DNA from: Cocos nucifera
Taxonomy: Eukaryota > Streptophyta > Magnoliopsida > Arecales > Arecaceae
Assembly (NCBI GenBank): GCA_006176705.1
Contig: QRFJ01000487.1
Span: 920,076 to 984,075 of the forward strand
Direction: 5' to 3'
DNA: 64,000 bases
This document shows positions 35,301 to 47,734 of this stretch, in pieces; within the stretch, counting starts at the first letter, position 1; each line of letters begins with the position of its first letter. The notes below the pieces were generated by a model that worked only from the letters and a program-made list of their open reading frames with translations, was not told the origin of the DNA and did no database searches. A program made the translations under genes and the position numbers.

Positions 35301-36655
35301 TAGTGCATATAGGCAATTTTTCTTTCATGCTTCAGTCCAACGAAGCAGCTATCATCATTGCAAATTGGACATGCCAAATATTCTTTTATGCTCCATCCAG
35401 ATAGGTTATCATATGCTGAAAAATTATTAATTGTCCATATTATCATCGCATGCAATCGAAAGTTCCTTTTACTAACTGAATCGTATGTTTCAATACCAAT
35501 CTCCCAAAGTTCTCTCAATTTATCGATTAAGGGTCACAGATAAACATCTATCTCATTATCAGGAGCTCTAGGTTCAGGAATAAGCAATGATAAAAATAAA
35601 AATGGCTCTTTCATATATTTCTATGGTGCAACATTATACGGCATTAGCATAATCGACCACATACTGTAAGCATTACTCATGCTCTCGAATGGATTGAAAC
35701 CATCAGATGCTAGGCCAAGACGAATATTGCGCGGGTCACTAGCAAATTGAGGATATTGTTTATCAAATTTCCTCCAAACTATAGAGTCTACTGGATGACT
35801 AATGATGTTATCCTCAAAAATTTGCATCTCATGATACCATCTCATCGCCTCAACGGTCTTCGATGACTGATAAAGTCTCTGAAGTCTTGGTGTTAATGGA
35901 AAGTATCTCAAAATCTTGTGAGGCCGCTTCTTACCTCTTTCGAAATCTTCAACATACCTTGACTCATCGCATTCTAGGCAACAATCCAAGTATTGATGCT
36001 CTTTATAAAATAATGCATAATCATTCTTGCATGCATGTATTGGTGTATAACTCAATCCAAGTTCATGCATATACTTTTTTGCCTCTGAATATGATTTTGA
36101 AAGTTTTTCACCATCCGATAATGCCTCCTTGATTAAGTTCAATATAAAGTCAAATGACTTTTGACTCCAACCAAATATGGTTTTATCGTGGAGTAGTTTT
36201 ATCAAGTACTCAAGCATCAAGAACTTCTTACAAGTTGGATACAATGGCTCTCTGGCATCTCTCATGAGTTTTTCAAAATGTCCATCATTTGCATTATCCG
36301 TACCCTCTAAAGAGTTGTCAAAATATGCCCCCTCATATAAATCATCTAACATCTCATTGATGCCAATTAGTTCAGCTTATTGATCCGTATGTTGGTCTCT
36401 TGTGTTAGTAGGTCTACTTTCCCCATGCAAATCCCAAATAGTATACTTTCTAACCATACCCCAATCCAACAAGTGCTCTAATGCTCTATCTATAGGCTGG
36501 AAGTAATTGTTGTGACATCTCCGACAAGGATATTTGATTCTATTAGGATCATCGACTCTTGAATATGCAAATCTTATAAAATCCCTAATACCTTGTCAAT
36601 ATTTAGGTAAGATGATAGAGCGAGCATTCATCCAACTCTTGTCGATATTTTTCAT

Positions 36656-38040
36656 CTATCCACAAAAAATGTTCACTATTAAAGTACATGTTATTAGTAA
36701 GATTTTAAGAATGTAAAATCCTATCCATTTCTAACAGGTATGGCCCTATCCTTTTCAGAAAAGAATAATCTTATTATTGTTATTAGTCGATATTTTATTC
36801 CATTATTATGAAAATTTTGGCAGCATCTTCTCATGGTTCTTCAAGTATACGATATGAATACGGTGCCTATGCATCCTATCTAATATATACCCGAAGAACA
36901 TATGAGAGATAACTACTAAACACCATATAACAAAATAAAATATTGATTAATAATAATAATAAGATTAAAGCTTTTTTAAAATATCCAAAATTGAGCCATC
37001 CAAGAGTCGATCTTGATCGAGATCGACTCTTGAATGAAAATCTACGGCTCAATGCATACAATTTCGGATCCATCTCTGAACATACATTTAGAAATGGTAT
37101 CCTAATTTATCAAAAAGGGATAACTCTATATTTTCATAGAGTTTCTTCTAAAATATGGATGTTTTTTATATTTTATGCAATAAATTTTATAAATAAAAAA
37201 TTTATTTATATAACTAATAACTAAACATAAAAAATCATGAATATAGTCTTAACAAGCTAGATCTACCACTGAAAAGAGCATAAGAGAGAAATACTTCATA
37301 AAATTAATAACATGAGGATCAAGGTAAATTAGAGACTGTTATTTTAGTTGAATCATAAATTATTCTAAATCCAACCAACAGGCAAACTCGATCTCTAATC
37401 TACTACTGAGCTAGTCTGAACCATGTGCAATCTATTGCTATTGTCCTGGAGGTGTACTTACAATAAACTATTTTTAAACCACAAATGGCAATAGGACATC
37501 TAAGGGATGAAAGCATTTTACCATACAATTGTATGCTTATAATAAATCACTTTTATAGGCATCTAATAAGGCATAACAATATTTTACCATATAATATTGT
37601 ATCCCATACATCTAACTCCAAAAGAAAACTATGATAAATAAAGGATAGTAAGGAATAGAAATGTGTGTTCCAAGACAAGTGGATGATCTCAAAGCACTCC
37701 GAATGTTGTCCTTGATGGACAAGCACAGATCTCAAAGTGATAAGTGGATGATCCAGTGGTGGCTTCATGTAAAGGAAGATGAATCCTTTTTTTTTGGGCA
37801 AAAGAAGCAACCCGATCCAATACGATTTTAGAAGGATAAAACTAAGAACAAAAAAAACCAAGCAAGTAAAATTTTGGCCACTACTAGTGCAGGAGAGATG
37901 CGGTCATATGCAAAACTATAATTAAATATTTTATAAGATATATTATTTTATTTTATTTACTTTATTTACTTTTTATTTTTTATTTTTTCTATTTTTAAGC
38001 ATTAAAAATAAATAAATAAATAAATTACAAAAAAAAAAAA
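36656..38040 (-). other. CACTA-2 transposase upstream region
   Basis: AT-rich DNA without a convincing gene. On the minus strand 36860-36720 (agatgctgcca, ggaata, aggatag) resembles 4862-4960 before the CACTA-1 transposase, so it is probably leader. 36880-38030 shows nothing recognisable beyond short chance frames and a poly-A/T stretch near 37925-38045. Confidence 0.45.
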
Positions 38041-38760
38041 AATCCTTTCTTCCCCCCCGATGCCTGTGTCTCCCTCCCAACGTCACCACCGTCCCCTAGC
38101 CACGCCCCCTCCCACAGTCACCACCACCCCCTACGCCCCCATCCCACCATCACCACTGCCCCCTAGCTACGCCCCCTCCCACAGTCACCACCGCTCCCTA
38201 CGCCCCCCTTCCACTGTCACCACACCACCCCTGTGCCCTCCATCCCCTCCATCCGCGCCTCCCTCCCCTTCACCCCCAAGCCATCCCTCAGTATCCATCG
38301 TGCCGTCACCATCGCCAACCCAACACCCCATCCGGGTCCCCACCGTCGGTCACCATCGCCAACCGCGCCCTCCTCCCCCTCCATCCATGCCTCCCTCCTC
38401 TCCACCCCCGCACCACCCCTAGGGTACTGGTCACCACCGCCACCTCCACCTCCACACCCCGACCCCACCTCTGGCCCACAGCTCCTCTCCGCCCCACCCC
38501 TCACCTCCTCTCCTACCTCCATTCTCGAGCAACCAACCCCACCCCCTCCTTTCTCTGAGGATGCAAAAGCAAAAGAAAAGGATTTTACCTTTTCTAGGGT
38601 GGCAGCACGGCGGCAAAGGCAGCGATGGAGGTGGAGGCGGCGACCACTGATGGTGAGAGAAATCGAAAGAGAGGAGAAAAAGGAGGTAGCCGATGGAAAG
38701 GGTTCGGGCGGCGAAAATAGGAGGGCAGGGGCGGGAGACGAAATGCACATAGGACAGGAT
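38041..38760. other. CACTA-2 GC-skewed block
   Basis: The plus strand is C-rich (cccctcccacagtcaccacc repeated with variation) from 38050 to about 38560; the gene strand is therefore G-rich, as in CACTA-1. Open frames up to 190 codons on both strands are Pro/Ser/Thr- or Gly/Arg-rich and carry no domain. Confidence 0.7.
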
Positions 38761-39340
38761 GGTAAATTTCTAAAAAAATTTACCGATGCAAAGTTACGTT
38801 GGTAATACTAATTATCGATGAATAAAAAATATCAAAAAATATTTAACAAAAAATTAACTTTTTACTGATGCAAAGTAACGTTGGCAAATTTGGACTTAGC
38901 TACGTTTAAGAAAAATAAAGGTAATAATATAATTACCGACGTCGATGAAACATCAAAAAAAATTTAATAAAAATTAAAATATTTAATAAAAGGATATTTA
39001 ATAAAAATATATTTAATAAAAATTATTACTGATGCAATATTTTTGTCATAAAATAAGCATTTACTAACGATAAGGAAATATCAAAAAAAGTTTATTTAAA
39101 ATTAAAATTAGATTCATAAAGTATATAATTAAAATTTAAAAATTAAAAAAAATTAAAAAAATAATTTTTGATGAAAACTATACATCAAAAATAAGGTAAA
39201 TTTCCTATGTTAGCCTTTAACGTAGGTAATTATTCTGTTTATCGATACTTTCTTACATCGCTAAAAGTATATTTTTTCGATGATTATTTTACATCAATAA
39301 TAACTTAATTATATTTCATTAATTTTTAAATTAGCTTTTA
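38761..39340. repeat. CACTA-2 inner subterminal array
   Basis: Units like accgatgcaaagttacgttg and cgatgaaaactatacatc, the same family of words as 24607-25330 and 40300-41640, on the gene side of the hairpin module. Confidence 0.75.
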
Positions 39341-39349
39341 TATTTTTAT

Positions 39350-40278
39350 AAATATTAAATTTAAAGTCCATCTTCACCATTCATTATCTAAATAATTATC
39401 GTTAAAGTATCATCATAAAAGTCTGCCTCAATTCCGAAGCCCTAGCTATGTCGATCAATAAAATTTGTCTCGATGGTCAGAAATGATCGCATGATAATCT
39501 AATAGATAGAGATCATCAATGGATCTGAAAACTTACGACAATGATGTTGATGATATTTATAACATACTATCAAAATTTTACTTCAATTGGATATCATTAT
39601 CAAGATCAATTTAGTAAGAAATGATTTCGATCATTAAATAAAAAATGAGTGATCAAAAAGCCAAACGACATCCGATTAAGATGATTTTTTAGATAAGTAA
39701 TATTTGCTACTACTTTTATTATTTATACGATCATGATCATAAAATTTAAACCATACATATATGAATCATCCATGTTAAATAGATCTTATAAAAATACAAG
39801 TATATTTACCTAGCGATCTCAAGAATTAGTATCAAGAGACATAAAATTTTGGATTGTTCATATATATATGGTTTAAATTTTCTGATCATCAATGTACAAA
39901 CAATCAAAGTATTAGCAAAGATCATTAATCTAAAAAATTATCTTATAATTGGATGCATTTGGCCTTTTAATCACTAGTCTTTCATTTAACGGCTAAAATC
40001 ATCCCATGCTAAATTAACTATGATAATGATATTCAATTGAGATAAAATTTTAGTAGTATACTATAAATATCATTAAGATCATCTTTATAAATTTTTGAAT
40101 CCATCAGTGATCTCTATTTATCAGATCGTCATGCGGTCATTCATGACCATCGAAATCAAATTTTATTAATCGACATAGCTAGGGCAATCCGATCGAGGCA
40201 GACTTTTGTAATAATAATCTAATAATAATTATTTAGATAATGAATGATAAAAATAAATTTTAAATTTTAAAATTATAT
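39350..40278. repeat. Hairpin module of CACTA-2
   Basis: An inverted repeat of about 930 bp, axis near 39815. catcttcaccattcattatc with gaagccctagctatgtcgat on the left pairs with atcgacatagctagggcaat ... gataatgaatgataaa on the right. It is homologous to the modules of CACTA-1 and CACTA-3. Confidence 0.88.
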
Positions 40279-40284
40279 CGATAA

Positions 40285-41643
40285 ATTATTTATATAAAAT
40301 TATTAAAATGACTCAATATTTGCCTAAACTTTTAATTGCATAGGTAATAGGTTTATTTGCCTACGACAAAAATATATGTAGGTAATAAGTATCTTTACCT
40401 ACACTATTTAACATTGATAAATGATTTTACTTTTATTTATTTATTTATTTATTTATTTTGCTAAAACTTTTTTTGACACAAAGAATCGTAGGTAATGATC
40501 TTAATTTCCTATGAAAAAATAAACATAGGTAATTAATCTAATTTCCTACACTAGATTACCATCAACAAATTTTTTAAGTAAATAAAATAAAAAATAAATA
40601 AAATAAAAATATATTTATCGATGATAACTAATCATAGGTAATAGATAATTACCAATGAGAAATTGAATCGTAAGTAATTATACTTATTACCTATGCAATT
40701 TACCATCAGTAATTATTTATAAAAATAAAAAAAAGTTAATAAAAAATAAAATATTTTTTGATGTTAAATAAATGTAGGCAATAAGCCTAATTATCGATGT
40801 AAGAATTATGCGTAGGTAATTAGTCTTATTACCTACACTAAATTAACATTGATAAATTATTTATAAAAATAAAAAATTAATAAAAAAAATTTATCGATGC
40901 CAATTTAGCATAGGAATAAGACTAATTACAAACGTAACTCTTATACGTAGGTAATTCATCTTGTTGCCTATGCTAATTCAACATCGATAAATTATTTATA
41001 AAAATAAAAAATTAATAATAAAAAAAATATTTGTCAATGTTAAATAAACGTAGGCAATAAGCCTAATTACCTATGAAAGACTTAAGCATGGATAATTAGT
41101 CTTATTAGCTATGCTAATTTATCATCGATAAATTATTTATAAAAATAAAAAAATTAATAAAAGAAATATTTATCGATGCCAATTTAGCATAAGAAATAAG
41201 GCTAATTACCTACATAAGATGTAACCATAGGCAATTGACTTTATTGCCTACATTGGTTTAGCATCAGTAAATTATTTATAAAAATAAAAAAATTAATAAA
41301 AAAGAAAATCTTTGTCAATGCTAAAAAAATGTAGGCAATAAGGCTAATTACCTACGCAACCTTTAAGCATAGGTAGTTATTCTTATTACCTAAGCAAATT
41401 TAGCATCGATAAATATTTATTAAATATTAAAAAATTAAGACCATCCATTATCGATGCTTTGGTTTAAATGCCGATGCTACATTTACGTAGCTAATTATAT
41501 TTGGTGACATTTAGTCCGTAGCATAGCTAATTATGCCAATTTTACTGACATTTATCTTTTTATGCAGCTAATTATCCTCTTTACCTATGCATAATTTTGC
41601 GTAGGTAAATTTTGTGTCAACAAAATTTCTATTTCTTGTAGTG
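40285..41643. repeat. CACTA-2 right subterminal array
   Basis: About 1.35 kb of a long unit (near 70-90 bp) carrying acgtaggtaattagtcttat, attacctacgc and atcgataaattatttata, repeated roughly 12 times up to the terminus. It is much longer than the left array and more regular. Confidence 0.85.
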
Positions 41644-41784
41644 TCTAAAATCCTCTAGACTCTTATCTTTAAAATTCTCTCTCCTTATTTTTTTAAATAA
41701 AATAAAATAAATAATAATTAAATAAGAATTGCTTTGATTTAGAATCCTTGATTAAACATATTTAAATAATCAGAACAATCCGAG

Positions 41785-42540
41785 ATGGATCTCGAGAGTA
41801 GAGTGGATGAGCTATCTCATAGATTAGATAGTCTAATAGCCATTGGAAACTCTTCATATCCATCTTTTTTTTCTGCACAATAAGTTTATGTAATTTATTC
41901 GAGCCCCATCCACTATGCAAGTGAATGTCCACATCGATTTTCTGAGTATATGTATGAGCAAGTTCATCAAGATCAAATCCAAATGACCTATAGACTAAGA
42001 AATAACCCATACTTTAATACTTACAATCCAAGTTGGAGGGCTCAACCAAATTTTTCATGGCAATTATAACCAATGGTTACCCCGATGCCACAAAGACCCA
42101 CTTTTATGGATGCACATTATGATACGCCCTACTCATAATATCGATCTTCTTCAAATAACAATGAGTCAATTTTTAAAGAGAGGATTCAGCAAGCATTAGA
42201 ATTTACCAATCAACCATTGAATAAACCAGAGGATCAAAGGTTTAATTCTTTAGAAAAATGCTTAGAAGTCATGATAAAGTCATAAAATGATCTTATGCAA
42301 ACCATGAACCAACTGATAAGTCCAAACTTCCAAGCCATTGCTCATTTGAAAATATAGTTGGATTAGTTAGCCATGGCTATTAGTGAAACTAAGTTACCTA
42401 ATCAACTTGAGAGTGAACCTGAGGGACCATACCTGGCTAAAATTTTAATATCTCAAAAACTTTTCCTGAACAATCACATATAAATCTTGAGAAAGAAGTG
42501 GTCACATAACAACCTTGCACAACCAAAAAAATCCTTTTAG
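41785..42540 (+). pseudogene. Gypsy gag remnant
   Basis: The frame from ATG 41785 reads MDLESRVDELSHRLDSLI, then YSSPIHYASECPH, where a zinc knuckle C-x2-C-x4-H-x4-C has lost both leading Cys to Tyr. RNNPYFNTYNPSWRAQPNFSW follows near 42000, the hallmark NTYNPGWR..PNFSW motif of Athila-type gag. At least six in-frame stops interrupt it, several at CAA/CAG positions. It would have formed the particle shell. Confidence 0.75.
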
Positions 42541-44682
42541 ATTGTATAATTGAGGCAAAAATATATAGAAAACTATTTCCATCATCATCTTCTTTACCTA
42601 TGGTCATAGAGCAATCTAGCATAACTAAAAGACTCTCTTAGACCATATGATTGAAGCAAAATATAGTAAAGAACTAGAATAGTGGGGTAAGCCAAATTCA
42701 TTATCTTACTTACATATGGATCCGTTCCTAAGTGCCCTTGAATCACCTATTTCTTTTAATGGGAAGGAAGAATAAACTGATGAGATGATAGAATTATTAG
42801 AGACTTTTCAAGAACTACAGATGGATAACATACTAGAGGAAGCTACACCTATAATTCTTTTCTCAAGATTCATTAAATCTCTATTTGGCTCATTATGATG
42901 TGGATGATTTTGATGAAGATGGGTATAATACAGAAGTAAATGACCAAATAGATACACCCTACCCCAAAACCACCTAGCCCACCAATAGCTCTCTTGTTGA
43001 AATCACCAACTATTCAAAAATTGAAGCCACTTCCTGATGCACCCACTGATACCTTTCCAGTGATACCTACCTAAGAAGACCAACTTTAGATGTTCTAAAA
43101 GTACATAAAAAAAATATTGAATGGGATATTGCTAAAATGAGAGATGACGATTTTAAGACTGATTTTTTGGTATTCAGCACTACTTTCGAGGATAGCTTCT
43201 AAAATTTATCTATAATATTAAAATGATGTATGGAGGTAGATTTAAAATTAATTTTAAAAAAATGCCATGATCTCGATTAGGAAGAGTTGATGCCTAGACA
43301 TATCAGACCCGAGAAAGGGATTATGGTAGATTAAGCTATAGTTGAAAAAATTTCTAAACCACCACCTCTAATTCAGTCCAACAAACATAATTCCTTCCTG
43401 ATTACTATGATAATTTTAGAATTTGGTATAACATGCTTGCTCTTTACACTCTGTTAGTTTGGGCTATGCTTAATCACTATAAAGCATTCGATGAATATTT
43501 TTCTGCCATAATGATAAGGCTTCTTGATTGGTCTTATCTTTTTAAAACTCTAAAGAATGTACTAAAATTGATTATACATAAAACTCCTTCATAGGGTCTA
43601 GCTAAAGATATTAAACTGAGCGCTTACTAAGAGACAACCCAACTTTTGCTTTTATATTTTTTTTATTTTTAGTTTACTTTTCTTTCAGGACTAAGTTGGG
43701 GGGGGAGAATTATAAACCCACACTAGACGAAGAATAAAGAAAAGCCTAGGCTGTGACCAAAAATATATTAAGTTAGGTAAACTCTTTTTTTTTTATTTTT
43801 CTTATCATTTATCATACTTTATTCTTTCCTCTACCGAGGATAATGAAAATTAAGTTAGGGAAAGGAAGGATAAATAAAATAATTAAAGTCCTCAAGTATG
43901 GTAATAATTAGTCTTATGTACCTGATTTTATATCGATTTGAAGTTTTTCATATATTTTAATCGATGATTGATTAATGATCTAGAGAATTTTTGAAATACT
44001 AAGGATCAAATTATTAAGAAAATCTAATAAATCATCAAATTTAGAATAGAATAAATTTTTGAGTGATTCTAAGATCTTTTTCTAGCCTTTATTCAATAAA
44101 GAATCTACTTTATATAGGTATAAGTAAAAATGATTAAAAAAATAAAAAGCAAATTCTAAACATTGATCTTTCGTTGAGTAATCAGGTCTTATTGCCTAAG
44201 TAAGCAATATTATTTATGTCAAAAAGTAGACAATATGAAGAAGCTTGTTATATAGTTAGTTTTAACCTGTAGCCTATTTGACTCGAGTCAGTAAGCTCGA
44301 AGGGTGTTATGCACTTAATATCCTAAAGCCAAATAGTTTTGGAGTCATTGGCCCAAATCTCATTACAAGGGTTAAATAGAAAGCTTAAAAGGTTAAAACA
44401 TTGCACTGGTTATATAAAAAAAAAAACTCTAGCCTATACTAAAGATAGAGATTTAAAGAATAAAGATGGAGAATTGATCAAAGAAAAGCTCTAAAATTTT
44501 ATACTCTTCACTTAACCACTATTTGGGATAGAATTAACAATCCGATGATATATCTCCTAAATCTCTAACTAGGTATCAATTGATCTTAGGATGACCTGAA
44601 GAAACTTACACATCTTATCGAGTCAATACATATTTTTAATTTTTTTTTACTCGAGGATGAGTAAAACTCAAGTTGGGGGGTA
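42541..44682 (+). other. Gypsy 3' internal region without recognised pol
   Basis: Degenerate frames only. LKSPTIQKLKPLPD near 42995 recalls the linker before Athila pol, then 43420-43620 gives fragments of an unknown frame. From 43640 the tract is T-rich with aagttggggggggagaatta (43692) and then about 950 bp of noncoding DNA to the final polypurine tract tcaagttggggggta at 44668-44682. Confidence 0.55.
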
Positions 44683-45153
44683 TGATAACTATCATAAATT
44701 TACTAAAAAAAGTATTAAAATATATTTAAATTTATATTTATTTTAAGAATTGGTGCTTTTATTGATGTTTTATAGGAAAGATCCTCATTAATGTGAAGAG
44801 CTTGATTTATGGGTTCAAACGAATCAAATTTGATGAAAATGAGAGCTAAAATGGAAAAGATACGAAGGCTGGAAGCTTTGAAAAGAAAAGAAAAGAAAAA
44901 CATAAATCGACTGGCTAAACTGGTCGGTCTAGCTAACCCGACCCAACTGCTATGCGAATCAACTCACTAGCCAGCCCAATGCATGGTCCAATGCGGCCCA
45001 GCCTGCATGCAAAGGCAGCTCGCAAGCCCAACCCCCTCAGCCCTGACGTCACCCAAATGTTAGGAAATCGTGCGGTCCATAATGGACCAGCGGTTGACTC
45101 AATACACGTGGACCCTTAAAAGATCCATAGAAAAACCCATGCGGTATTGGTGG

Positions 45154-46144
45154 TGTAGGATTTGGTGTGGTGCTCCCAAGCCTTGGGGGGCCACAAGAGG
45201 AGCTAGGGTGTTGGCTCTAGGAGACTAGGATGGGTGTGTCCTAGGTCTAAGATAGAAGTTGTCCTAGAAAGAAAGCGGCGTGTAGCCTTACACAGGCTCA
45301 AGGTTCAGGTATGAGAATCTTGAGGAGCTTAGTAGATACTTCGGAGATCTGAGACACAAGGTGAAGCAAATGACCAAAGCTAAGAGAAGAATCAGCCAAG
45401 ATAAGAGGCTGACACACAGGTGGGCTAGCTCGGATATGCAGTCGAGCTAGCTTGAGTTGAGATTGAGCTAGCTTGACTGCAAGAATCAGCCAAGATAAGG
45501 GGCTGACACATAGGTAGGCTGGCTCAGAATGTAGTCGAGCCAGCTCGGACTAAAACCGAGCCAACTAGGGATGCAGTCGTGCGGACTGTCTCAGGCAGAC
45601 AGAAGACAGGATTTGGATGAGACGTAATCAAGCCAACTTGGCTCCTGATGGTGCTGGCTTAATGGTGGTGAACAAAACTAGATGGGATTTTCTATTTGGG
45701 ATCTTAAAGCCTGGTCCAATAAGGTCTTAAGGTGGCTAACACATGTATGAGTCAGGTTTAGATTCAGGGGATGAGAGCATGGGAGACATGAGTATACATA
45801 GGCTCGATGAGTGCTTTCATGTATTGGATTAGCCAAGAGAGTTTTTGGTCGGGCCTAATAGCTATATATAAATACATAGATTGTATTAGAGTTTTATAAT
45901 ATGGATTGGAATACAGATCTTTTCTTCTTTAATCTATTTTCTCTCTTCTCTCTAGAGTTGCCACCCCAAGAGGGGCACCTCCCTCGAGCCCAAGGAGGGA
46001 GGAACCTCATCATATATCCAGATTAGGTGGATCAATAGTCTGCTACCTTAGAGAATGTCAAAGTTCTCCTTAGGTTCATGCTAAAGATCAGGAGTTTTCG
46101 CAATACATGGTATCAGAGCTAGGTGATGCCATGATGATGTTACA
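45154..46144 (+). repeat. TRGAG-2 5' LTR
   Basis: 991 bp. It contains three tandem-like copies of gagccagctcgg / gagctagcttgac words (45420-45560), of the same kind as the gccgactcagt words in the TRGAG-1 LTRs. Confidence 0.82.
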
Positions 46145-46148
46145 ATAA

Positions 46149-46162
46149 TTGGTATCAGAGCC
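46149..46162 (+). other. TRGAG-2 primer-binding site
   Basis: TTGGTATCAGAGCC, a full match to the plant initiator tRNA-Met primer sequence, four bases after the LTR end. A second tggtatcagagc at 46108 lies inside the LTR and recurs at 48592, so it is not the functional site. Confidence 0.85.
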
Positions 46163-47734
46163 TGATGGTGCATAGAAGCAAAGGAGAAGTGATACAGGAT
46201 GAAATCAGGAATCTACATAAGTATTCCATGGTATGTCTCAGATTTATCTCTGTTATTGCTATGGTTTGGCCAACTAGGAGCAACGGATTGAAGGTGGAGG
46301 CTAAGAGAATTTATAAAAAGAGTTTTTTCCAAGATGAAAGATTTGGATGCATGATTTTTTTATCAATCTTGGTTGGAGAGATTGGAGGTGTATGATGGGT
46401 GATAGGGTTTTCTAGGAAGATGGGCAGTATGGAGCTATTTGGCAGATGAAGAGAGGTTTTTCAAAGGATAATGATTGAAGAAAAACTGAAGAAATGACTA
46501 TATATCTTTTGGTTGTAGGAAGGCGAGAGAAGTAGTTGGGGATACATTCAATGGTTTGACCAGAGCATGGATTTGCGAAGTCTTGGAGGTGATGGAGATA
46601 GATGATCCATGGAAGTCCAGCAGGTCAGTGCTAGATGGCTAATCTTGGATCAGGTTTCTTCTACAGGAGCATTAGAAAGAGTCATGATTCAGATAGAGGA
46701 TGGATTATGTGCAGCAAGAGAGGACCCGAATACCTATGAGGAGGTAGCATAGAGATGAGGCAGGGAGCGCTGAAGTGTTGTAGTAGTACTATCTTGGAGG
46801 CACAGGGGCTGAGAGAGGCTCAGTGGTACAATAGTTGAGGAAGGTATCTCAGCAAAAAGCGTCAGGAGGCATCTCAGGGAGACTAAGAGCAAGTCTCAAG
46901 GAGAGCCAGGGAGTCTTAGGAGCCTCGGGATGAGATAGGTGGATTTGAGCCCAGGACAAGATTTAAGTTGCAGTTCCTCCAGGCACAACTGAAGTGATGG
47001 CTGGTGTAGGGGTAGAGGAGGAGAAGGCTAGGATGAAATTTTCTAGGGTTCAGTCATTGATTTTAAAGAGTTGGATAAGCTCTTAGGTTTCAAAGGTGCC
47101 CACATGTTGTAAAGGTATTCGAGATGGCTTCGGAGGGGTCTGTGAAGTGCGGAGGGTCCGAAGAGACAACGATGATGTTCGAGGTGCAGCGGCAGGCTCA
47201 GTAGTGAATGGTTGGCCTCAGAGGACTCAATTATAGAGTCAGCTTTTGTAGCATCAAGTGGACTTCGATTTTAGATGGAGAACCAGGCAGAGGTGGCTTC
47301 ATCGGTGGAGATGTGACACAAGTTCAAAGTTGAGGAATGCAAGAGGATAAATATCCTAGCACCAATGTCGGAGATGCATAATTTCAGATGGAGCGACACA
47401 TGCGGGAAAGATTGATGAAGTTCTAAGGAGACCGTGTTAGGATGTGCAGCGAGTGCTGGTATAAGAACATTATAGGATCTCAAGAAAAGTTTAGGATAAT
47501 TGATACAACTGCTAAGCAGAAGGGTTCCTACAATTTTAGGGTGGTGCAAAGAAGCAAGCTAAGATCTTCAGCGGTGGAGGCAGTTATCCCAAGGCCTCAA
47601 GGGTGCACAATAGTCGAAGAGGATTGGTAGAGACAGTGTTTGCATAAGAGGCTATCAGGGTGCACAGCGATAGTGAGATCGTGCAGGAGAACATTGCCAG
47701 GTGTGCCAAGGCTTGGGCACACCAAGGTAGAGAT
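46163..47734 (+). pseudogene. TRGAG-2 interior, degenerate
   Basis: By position this should be the gag region, as in TRGAG-1. I see only short frames (for example 46165-46395 and 47442-47630) full of stops, and no zinc knuckle. The 3' end ccaaggcttgggcacaccaa at about 47707 matches the TRGAG-1 polypurine side. Confidence 0.5.

Larger units (their letters stand above)
29827..35305 (-). mobile_element. CACTA-3: En/Spm-type transposon nested in CACTA-2 transposase
   Basis: The left end reads CACTACTATAAAAAAGGGC and the right end GCCTTTTTGTAGTAGTG; both flanked by cat (29824-29826 and 35306-35308). Length is 5.5 kb. It splits the tnp2 frame of CACTA-2 between KIAYM and GHRRF. It keeps only the second-gene type (30382-32119, minus strand); no tnp2 is visible, so it would need transposase in trans. 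It has its own subterminal words, a hairpin module and a GC-skewed block in the same order as CACTA-1 and CACTA-2. Confidence 0.93.
27527..36655 (-). pseudogene. CACTA-2 tnp2-family transposase (TNPD-like), split by CACTA-3
   Basis: The start is ATG 36655 (MKNIDKSWMNARSIILPKY, then TGA 36598-36596). The longest open piece, 36352-35621 (243 residues), has LMRDAREPLYPTC, LGLSYTPIHACKNDYALFYK, CDESRY and ASDPRNIRLGLASDGFNPF. A TAG at 35623 and a TGA at 35536 follow. The usual WTIND reads WTINN at 35423-35425, probably removing the second catalytic acid. After CACTA-3 the gene resumes with GHRRF, then DIMHIEKNIYDN (about 29550), DUF4218-like VHLPRKALLAGPVQYRWMYP (about 28970), DUF4216-like IALRDVYDI (about 27820) and an acidic tail ending PDEDIDID at 27527. 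Non-functional as it stands. Confidence 0.9.
24607..41643 (-). mobile_element. CACTA-2: En/Spm-type transposon, genes on the minus strand
   Basis: The left end reads CACTACAAAAAAAAGAG at 24607 and the right end TTTCTTGTAGTG ends at 41643; both are flanked by tct (24604-24606 and 41644-41646). Length is 17.0 kb, about 11.6 kb without CACTA-3. Reading from the right on the minus strand: subterminal array, hairpin module, inner array, GC-skewed block, tnp2-type gene (36655 to 27527), second gene (27416 to 25598), left array. The architecture mirrors CACTA-1, but the terminal bases and subterminal words differ. Confidence 0.93.

Noticed and set aside
36656..38040. A possible captured host gene upstream of the CACTA-2 transposase
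   Set aside because: Frames are short (up to about 100 codons), AT-driven and without motifs; only leader similarity to CACTA-1 could be supported.
38060..38805. Open frames of 120-190 codons on both strands
   Set aside because: Same situation in the CACTA-2 GC-skewed block: repetitive Pro/Ser/Thr or Gly/Arg text without domains.
46108..46119. First tggtatcagagc as the TRGAG-2 primer-binding site
   Set aside because: The same string recurs at 48592 within the second LTR, so it is LTR sequence; the site at 46149 lies just outside the LTR.
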